Source: Pseudomonas abieticivorans (GTDB lineage Bacteria > Pseudomonadota > Gammaproteobacteria > Pseudomonadales > Pseudomonadaceae). Taken from it: DNA of 64,000 bases. Positions 58,379-64,000 of the stretch are shown one piece after another. Below the pieces are notes generated by a model. The model was not told the origin of the DNA. It did not search any database and saw nothing but the letters and a program-made list of their open reading frames with translations. Numbering within the stretch: the first letter of the stretch is position 1; the number at the start of each line of letters is the position of its first letter. The position numbers and the translations under genes are program-made. The DNA is taken from contig NZ_CP094975.1 of the NCBI RefSeq assembly GCF_023509015.1, positions 5,449,501-5,513,500 of the forward strand, read 5' to 3'.

Positions 58379-58492
58379 ATGGACACGCGCCGCACGGCCG
58401 TATTGGTACACCTCGCCGCCTTTGTATTCACAGGTCTTGCCATTGCCGGCATTGCCTTGGCGGTGGCCAGGGCGGGGCAGTTATTCTTCTGA
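58379..58492 (+). CDS. Small membrane protein (37 aa)
   Basis: ATG 58379 is preceded by AAGGA, and the 37 residues are a basic start (MDTRRTAVLVHLAAF) followed by one membrane helix ending in QLFF. Small single-span proteins of this type are easily missed by gene callers. It ends 2 bp before the convergent LysR gene. Confidence 0.45.
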   Translation: MDTRRTAVLVHLAAFVFTGLAIAGIALAVARAGQLFF

Positions 58493-58493
58493 T

Positions 58494-59339
58494 TCAGCCG
58501 CCCGCGATGTCCGCGCTCAGGGTCCGGATCAACTGCTGGGCCTGGGCATCGCGCTGCGCGGTATAAAGCACCACGTCACGGCTGGGCAGCGGCGGCAGGG
58601 CGAAGCGCTCGCTCACATCGACGCAGCCGGCCGGTGCCATGCGCCCAACCATGGCGCCGATGCCGATGCCGGCACCCACCGCCGCGCCGATCGCCAGGAT
58701 GCCGCTGCCCACGAACGCTTGTTCCCAGCGGCGGTTTTGCGTGTGCAGCGCGCTCATCACCATGCTGCGCATGCCGCAGGGCTCTGGTTGGATCGCAAGG
58801 GGCAACGGCGCGCCGGGCGCCAGCTCGAACGACTGCGCGGCCATCCAGCCAAAGCGTTCGCAGCCAATCACCTCACCGTCTTGGCGACGGTTGTCATGGC
58901 GCAGGATCAGGGCCACGTCGAGTTTGCCCTGCTCATAGCTTTCCAGCATGTCCCGCGAGGTGCCCAGGCTGAACGCCACCACCACCTGTGGGTCGGTGTT
59001 GGCCAGGCGCCGCAGCCATTGGCTCAGGTCGGCGCCGACAATGTGATGGCTGACGCCCACCTTCAGGGTGCGCTTGGGTGAGTCGAAGCAGTTCACCGCG
59101 TCCTGATAGCTGGCCAGCAGGCGCCGTGCGCTGTCCAGGAAGGCTTGCCCGTGCAATGACAGGGTCACCTTGCGCGGCGTGCGCTCGAGCAATTGGCGGC
59201 CCAGGCCTTCTTCCAATCGCTTGATCTTTTGGCTGATGGCAGCCTGGGTGCCCCCGACCAGGTCGGCGGCGCGGGTGAAACTCTTGAGCTCGGCCACCAG
59301 GACGAATGCCTGGATAGCCTCGATGTCGGGCATTTTCAT
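58494..59339 (-). CDS. LysR-family transcriptional regulator
   Basis: 281-aa LTTR with wHTH VAELKSFTRAADLVGGTQAAISQKIKRLEEGLGRQLLERTPRKVTLSLHG. The C-terminal domain contains CGMRSMVMSALHTQNRRWEQ and a Gly-rich stretch (VGSGILAIGAAVGAGIGIGA) that is unusual for the family. ATG 59339 is chosen; the frame is open to 59477. It is divergent from the chemoreceptor. Confidence 0.82.
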   Translation of the reverse strand: MKMPDIEAIQAFVLVAELKSFTRAADLVGGTQAAISQKIKRLEEGLGRQLLERTPRKVTLSLHGQAFLDSARRLLASYQDAVNCFDSPKRTLKVGVSHHIVGADLSQWLRRLANTDPQVVVAFSLGTSRDMLESYEQGKLDVALILRHDNRRQDGEVIGCERFGWMAAQSFELAPGAPLPLAIQPEPCGMRSMVMSALHTQNRRWEQAFVGSGILAIGAAVGAGIGIGAMVGRMAPAGCVDVSERFALPPLPSRDVVLYTAQRDAQAQQLIRTLSADIAGG

Positions 59340-59525
59340 GTCGGCGCAAGCATGGCAGTGGGCAGTTGGTGACGGTAACACGCGCCCCATGGGGGTGGAT
59401 ATCAGAGGGCAGATACGCCTATTAGCAGGACACTTCGTCGCAAACCCCGGATGCCCCTTCAGGTTTGCTCCTGTCACGCCGATTCAAGTAGGCCAACGAC
59501 AAGAATAACCAATGGGGTAGGGGCT

Positions 59526-61157
59526 ATGAACATGCGCAATCTTTCGATCAGTCGACGGCTTTGGCTCATCCTCGTGGTCGCGGTGCTGATGCTGTTGGTC
59601 ATGGCAGGCGCCATGCTCAAGCAAATCCATGACGACCTCTACGATGCCAAGGCGCAGAAGACCATGCACGTGGTGCAAACCGCCAATGGCCTGCTGGAGT
59701 ATTACCACGGCCTGGAAACGGCCGGCACCCTGAGCCGCGAACAGGCCCAGCAGCAAGCCATGGAGGCCGTGCGCGGCTTGCGCTACAACCAGACCGACTA
59801 CTTCTGGATCAACGACCTGCGCCCGGTGATGATCATGCACCCGGCCAACCCCAAGCTGGTGGGCCAGGACTTGTCGGGCATCAAGGACCCGGACGGGGTG
59901 CAGGTGTTCAACCAGATGGTCAGCGTGGCCAAGGCCCAGGGCGCGGGCATGGTCAACTACCGCTGGCCCAAGCCCGGTGCCAGCGAACCGGTGGAGAAAA
60001 CCTCCTACATCAGCCTGTTCGCACCTTGGGGCTGGATCATCGGTTCGGGCGTGTACGTGGATGACGTACAGGCCGAGTTCCAGTTGCAAGTGTGGAAGGC
60101 CGCGTCGATCGCCGTTGGCATCGTCCTGATCATGGCGCTGTTGTTGATCGTGATTGCGCGCAGCATCGTGCGCCCGCTCAACACGGCGGTGCAGGCGATG
60201 GCCAATATCGCCAGTGGTGAAAGCGACCTGACCCGCAGCCTGGAAACCCATGGCAGCGACGAAGTCACGCAACTGGCTACCCACTTCAACGGTTTCACTG
60301 CCAAATTGCGCCGGGTGATCGGCGAACTGCAGCACTCGGCGGTGGGCCTGGGCCAGGCATCCAGCGAGCTGGGCACCAATGCCGACCAGGCGCAGGCGCG
60401 CAGCCAGCAGCAATCCCAGCAAATGGAGTTGGTGGCCACGGCGGTGAACGAGGTGACGTACGGCGTACAGGACGTGGCGAAAAACGCCGAGCACGCCGCC
60501 AGCGAAATGCGCGACGCCCAGGCCCAGGCGCAGCAGGGCCAGGCCAACATCGACGGCAGCCTGCGGCAGATCGAGCACCTGTCCGGCACCATTGGCCAGG
60601 CGGTCGAGGTGATCCGCACGCTGTCCAGTGAAAGCACGCAGATCGGCGGCGTGCTGGAGGTGATCAGCTCGATCGCCGAACAGACCAACCTGTTGGCCTT
60701 GAACGCCGCCATCGAAGCCGCGCGGGCCGGCGAGCAGGGGCGTGGTTTTGCGGTGGTGGCCGACGAAGTACGGCTGCTGGCGCAGCGCACGCAAAAATCC
60801 ACGGCCGAGATCCAGGGCATGATCGAGCGCTTGCAAAGCCATTCCAACGCGGCGGTGAAGGTGATTGGTGACAGCAGCCGCTCCTCGCAACTGACCATCG
60901 AACAAGCCCACCTGGCCGGGCAGAGCCTGACCTCGATCAGCCAGGCCCTGGGCAACCTCAATGGCCTGAACGCCTCCATTGCCAGCGCCACTTTGCAGCA
61001 GTCCCACGTGGTGGAAGACATCAACCAGAACGTGACCCAGGCCGCGCAACTGTCGCGCAACGCCGCCCAGGCGGCAGAGCAATCGAATGTGGCGAGCGTG
61101 CAGTTACGCGGCTTGAGCGAGCAATTGAACGGCTTGTTGCGCCAGTTCAGGGTGTGA
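59526..61157 (+). CDS. Methyl-accepting chemotaxis protein with sCache_2 sensor
   Basis: 543-aa receptor: membrane segment about 12-32, periplasmic single-Cache domain (about 40-190; [50 protein letters not shown]), second membrane segment about 193-213, HAMP, and a signalling domain with the conserved hairpin [43 protein letters not shown]. sCache_2 receptors detect small organic acids. No tether (NWETF-type) motif is seen at the C-terminus (QFRV). Confidence 0.9.
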   Translation: MNMRNLSISRRLWLILVVAVLMLLVMAGAMLKQIHDDLYDAKAQKTMHVVQTANGLLEYYHGLETAGTLSREQAQQQAMEAVRGLRYNQTDYFWINDLRPVMIMHPANPKLVGQDLSGIKDPDGVQVFNQMVSVAKAQGAGMVNYRWPKPGASEPVEKTSYISLFAPWGWIIGSGVYVDDVQAEFQLQVWKAASIAVGIVLIMALLLIVIARSIVRPLNTAVQAMANIASGESDLTRSLETHGSDEVTQLATHFNGFTAKLRRVIGELQHSAVGLGQASSELGTNADQAQARSQQQSQQMELVATAVNEVTYGVQDVAKNAEHAASEMRDAQAQAQQGQANIDGSLRQIEHLSGTIGQAVEVIRTLSSESTQIGGVLEVISSIAEQTNLLALNAAIEAARAGEQGRGFAVVADEVRLLAQRTQKSTAEIQGMIERLQSHSNAAVKVIGDSSRSSQLTIEQAHLAGQSLTSISQALGNLNGLNASIASATLQQSHVVEDINQNVTQAAQLSRNAAQAAEQSNVASVQLRGLSEQLNGLLRQFRV

Positions 61158-61177
61158 CGGCAAAGGCGACGCCCGGC

Positions 61178-61684
61178 TCAACCTTGCGCGGCCGATTGCG
61201 TGCGCCGCGCGACGAGGCTATTGACCGCCAGAATGATCACTCCGGCCATGATCCCGACGTCGGCAATGTTGAAAATGCCGGTGCGCAGGTTGCCGACGCC
61301 CAGGTTAAGGAAGTCAAAGACACTGGCGTCGTAGCAGAAGCGGTCGATCACGTTGCTCAGGCCGCCGCCGATCATGCTGGCGAAGGCAAATATTTCCAGG
61401 GGCTTCAGTTTTTTGGCGCGCACGCACCACACAAACAGGCCCACCAGGAAGGCCAGGATACCGTACATGAAGAAGTACTTGCGCACGGTCTCGGGCATGG
61501 CGCCGCCGGCACTCAGGAAGGCGCCGCTGTTGTAGGCCGGGAGTAGCACGAAGCTGCCTTGCAGCATTGAAATCTGCTCGCCTGAGGCCAGCAGGGCCTT
61601 GAAAAAATACTTGGAAAGCTGATCCACCGCCACCCAGGCGAATATCCAGAATACCAACCGACCTGTTGTGCTGCGTACCTGCAT
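61178..61684 (-). CDS. Signal peptidase II paralogue (LspA-like)
   Basis: 168-aa membrane aspartyl protease of the signal peptidase II family with four hydrophobic segments. Conserved motifs are readable: YNSGAFLSAG (N-x-G-x-x-F type), SNVIDRF with catalytic Asp and FNIADVGI with the second catalytic Asp. It is not beside ileS or ispH as the housekeeping lspA normally is, so this is likely a second copy; which lipoproteins it would process is unknown. Confidence 0.8.
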   Translation of the reverse strand: MQVRSTTGRLVFWIFAWVAVDQLSKYFFKALLASGEQISMLQGSFVLLPAYNSGAFLSAGGAMPETVRKYFFMYGILAFLVGLFVWCVRAKKLKPLEIFAFASMIGGGLSNVIDRFCYDASVFDFLNLGVGNLRTGIFNIADVGIMAGVIILAVNSLVARRTQSAAQG

Positions 61685-61747
61685 GTAACCCCCTGTATGA
61701 CCCTGTCCAATGAAACGGCGGCGATGGTAGCAGATATAACGTAGCCG

Positions 61748-62641
61748 CTACGGGGTACTGCTAGCGGGCTGCATCAGAAAAGGCAGCACCTGGGCCAGCA
61801 CCGCCTGTGGCGACTCTTCGGGCTGAAGATGCCCACCGCCAATGCCCTTGCCGCTGACCTCGCGGGCCCATCCCCGCCAGACTTCCAGGGGGGTGCGGGC
61901 AGCACGCTGCGCCTGGGGCCATAGCACCAACACCGGGCATTGCAGTTGCTTGCCAGCGGCGCGGTCTGCCGCGTCATGCTCGGTGTCTTCTGCCGCCGCC
62001 GCCCGGTAGTCTTCGCACATGGCATGGCGCACCTCGGGGTCACGGAAGGCCTTTTTGTAAGCTGCCAGCGCATAGCCGTCGATGTTGTCCAGCCCGCCTG
62101 CCATTTTGCCCAGCGCGGCCTCGATGAAGGCGTCCGGGTTGGCTTGCAGCAGGGTTTCCGGTAGGTCGTAGGGCTGGGCGAGAAAAAACCAATGGTACTG
62201 GGCCAGGGCAAACGCCTTGTCTACCCGCTCCCACATGTCCAGGGTCGGTATCACGGTCAGTGAGGCGTAGTGGCTGACGTGTTGCGGGTGGTCGAGCGCC
62301 AGCCGGTACCCCGCGCGGGCGCCGCGGTCATGCCCCACCACGGCGAACCGTGAGTGCCCCAGTTGCGCCATCATGTCCAGCAACGCCTGGGCCACGCGGC
62401 GTTTGCTCCAGCGCGGGGTGTGGTTGTGCGTGCGGCTGGCGCCGTACCCCGGCAGGTCGGGTGCGATCACCGTGAAGTGCTGCGCAAGCGCGGGCGCCAG
62501 GTAGCGCCAGGTCAGGTGGGTTTGCGGGTAGCCGTGCAACAGCAGCAGCGCAGGCCCTGCGCCACCGATGACGCCGCGAAAGGAAACGTTTGCAGTGTCG
62601 ACCTCGAGCGGCCAAAAACCAGGAAAGTGTTCGATTGACAT
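61748..62641 (-). CDS. Alpha/beta hydrolase, haloacetate (fluoroacetate) dehalogenase-like
   Basis: 297-aa alpha/beta hydrolase. The nucleophile is an Asp in GHDRGARAG, the D-R-x-x-R pattern of fluoroacetate dehalogenases; the halide-binding HW pair is visible in YHWFFLAQP, a Tyr in CEDYRAA, and the catalytic His in GGGHLQPEESP. The HGYPQTHLTW oxyanion region is also typical. It may hydrolyse haloacetates or a related ester. ATG 62641; the open frame continues upstream but without family signature. Confidence 0.8.
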   Translation of the reverse strand: MSIEHFPGFWPLEVDTANVSFRGVIGGAGPALLLLHGYPQTHLTWRYLAPALAQHFTVIAPDLPGYGASRTHNHTPRWSKRRVAQALLDMMAQLGHSRFAVVGHDRGARAGYRLALDHPQHVSHYASLTVIPTLDMWERVDKAFALAQYHWFFLAQPYDLPETLLQANPDAFIEAALGKMAGGLDNIDGYALAAYKKAFRDPEVRHAMCEDYRAAAAEDTEHDAADRAAGKQLQCPVLVLWPQAQRAARTPLEVWRGWAREVSGKGIGGGHLQPEESPQAVLAQVLPFLMQPASSTP

Positions 62642-62811
62642 CGGCGGGCATTCTCGTGGCCGGGGTGTTTGGCCAGTTGAACCCAGCCAAGCCGCTATTG
62701 AAAAGGGTTTTTGCACGCTGGAAAAAAACCTGCGCACGCGGCATCCTCCACGACCTTTTTTCATCTTTACTCAAACCTCGTGCAGTGCCTGAGCTGCGAA
62801 GGAATCTTGTG

Positions 62812-63372
62812 ATGCAAAACCTACCGCTTACGCCCAGTGATTTCGAGTTCATCGACGACACGCTGATGAAGCATGGCGACGACCACTCCGTGCTCAACCC
62901 CTCGGAGCTCGACGGCTACTTCACCGCGCTGGTCTCAAGCCCCGCGCAAGTGGACATTGCCCAGTGGTTCCCGGCGATCTGGGGTGGGCAGAACCCGGAC
63001 TGGGAAAGCCCGGAGGAGGGCAAGCAGTTCATCGACTTGTGCGTACGCCACATCAATACACTGGCGACCCAGTTGGCCCTTGACCCAACAGCCTTCAAGG
63101 CGCGCTTGGAGCAAACCGAACACCAAGGCCAGGTACTGACCTTGGCCGAGGAGTGGTGCTTTGGCTACCTGCGCGGCGTCGCGGTGGCCCAGTGGCCCGC
63201 GTTGCCAGCGGCCGAGGCTGCGCAGTTCGAGGCGATTTCGTTCTGCGCCGAGCAGGATAACTTTGAACTGCCCGACGACTTGGACGTGGCGTTGCATAAG
63301 CAGCGCGTGGCGGCCATCGAGGCGGCGGCAGTGGCCTTGCATGATTACTGGGCGGCGCAGCGCTCGGCCTGA
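62812..63372 (+). CDS. UPF0149 (YecA/YgfB) family protein
   Basis: 186-aa helical protein of the YgfB/YecA (UPF0149) family; the signature LDGYFTALVSSP near residue 40 and EEWCFGYLRGVA are readable. The C-terminal SEC-C-like zinc motif of longer YecA proteins is missing. ATG 62812 has GAAGGA upstream; the in-frame stretch to 62590 overlaps the divergent hydrolase gene. Function unknown. Confidence 0.82.
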   Translation: MQNLPLTPSDFEFIDDTLMKHGDDHSVLNPSELDGYFTALVSSPAQVDIAQWFPAIWGGQNPDWESPEEGKQFIDLCVRHINTLATQLALDPTAFKARLEQTEHQGQVLTLAEEWCFGYLRGVAVAQWPALPAAEAAQFEAISFCAEQDNFELPDDLDVALHKQRVAAIEAAAVALHDYWAAQRSA

Positions 63373-63392
63373 TCCCGGGCACCTGCATCAAC

Positions 63393-63461
63393 GGGCGCAG
63401 TGAGCTTTTCGCGGACCAATCCGCTCCATACAGGGCAGGCATCTCTCTGTAGGAGCAACTG

Positions 63462-63462
<1 letters not shown>
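63393..63462. repeat. REP pair, right copy interrupted by the IS element
   Basis: The inverted REP ttcgcggaccaatccgctcc (about 63407 on) is followed by the beginning of a second, direct REP, ctctctgtaggagc (to about 63461). The expected continuation ggattcatccgcgaa is replaced by aactgtcttccgcc, so the second copy breaks off at the likely IS end. Confidence 0.6.

Positions 63463-64000
<538 letters not shown>

Overview
The window is typical chromosomal DNA of a fluorescent-group Pseudomonas. Coding density is high, GC content is high, codon use is GC-rich, and many Pseudomonas-type REP elements (core gtaggagcggatt(c/t)atccgcgaa) sit between genes. There is an OprD-family porin, a Gac/Rsm-type small RNA with its GacA upstream box, and an IS110-family transposase that appears to have landed in a REP element. 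No rRNA, tRNA or CRISPR array was seen.

Layout. (1) 378-7662: a complete nine-gene plus-strand operon whose order matches iacHABICDEFG, the indole-3-acetic acid (auxin) catabolic operon described in Pseudomonas putida 1290; an OprD-type porin, a NIPSNAP protein and an MFS exporter follow (7851-11165). The regulator iacR and the catechol genes are not in the window. (2) 11199-20535, minus strand: a Fur-box-preceded fecI/fecR pair, a TonB-dependent transducer with an N-terminal signalling domain, an M16 zinc protease and an SbmA/YddA-like ABC transporter. The last three match the FusA/FusC/FusD (E. coli YddB/PqqL/YddA) protein-iron piracy system, here apparently under iron and cell-surface-signalling control. 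fecR carries a frameshift. (3) 20584-28293: housekeeping and stress genes (glycine-zipper protein, Nudix hydrolase, two lipoproteins, Kef-type antiporter, FMN glutamate-synthase-like protein, acyl-CoA thioesterase, hemerythrin). (4) 28594-34606: an envelope-remodelling neighbourhood (PAP2 phosphatase, two GT39 glycosyltransferases, an Ais-like phosphatase) ending in an orphan histidine kinase.

(5) 35488-36240: five tandem 103-bp REPIN units, directly followed by a GacA box and a small RNA of about 113 nt with GGA-loop hairpins and a terminator. (6) 36328-44950: pirin, an atypical ClC channel, a divergent MocR/MFS pair, an AlkA-like glycosylase, periplasmic trehalase and a PAS-GGDEF cyclase. 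(7) 45046-46636: an AbiE-type toxin-antitoxin locus with two long co-varying palindromes upstream, a frameshifted antitoxin and an intact toxin. (8) 46739-50041: a structured leader with a small protein, a NYN-LOTUS protein, a DUF3455 protein, and an ECF sigma/anti-sigma pair. (9) 50013-53075: a tightly overlapping four-gene minus-strand operon (acyl-CoA dehydrogenase-like, PIG-L deacetylase, NodS-like methyltransferase, GT2) of unknown product. (10) 53274-63372: regulators, type-2 argC, SleB hydrolase, sCache chemoreceptor, a stand-alone lspA paralogue, a haloacetate-dehalogenase-like hydrolase and a UPF0149 protein. (11) 63460-64000: the 3' part of an IS110 transposase running off the right edge.

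Best candidates for something under-described: the FecIR/Fur-controlled Fus-like import system; the AbiE locus with twin palindromes and a broken antitoxin frame; the Rsm RNA next to a REPIN array; and the four-gene ACAD/PIG-L/methyltransferase/GT2 operon. All family assignments were made by reading motifs and gene order; no database search was run.
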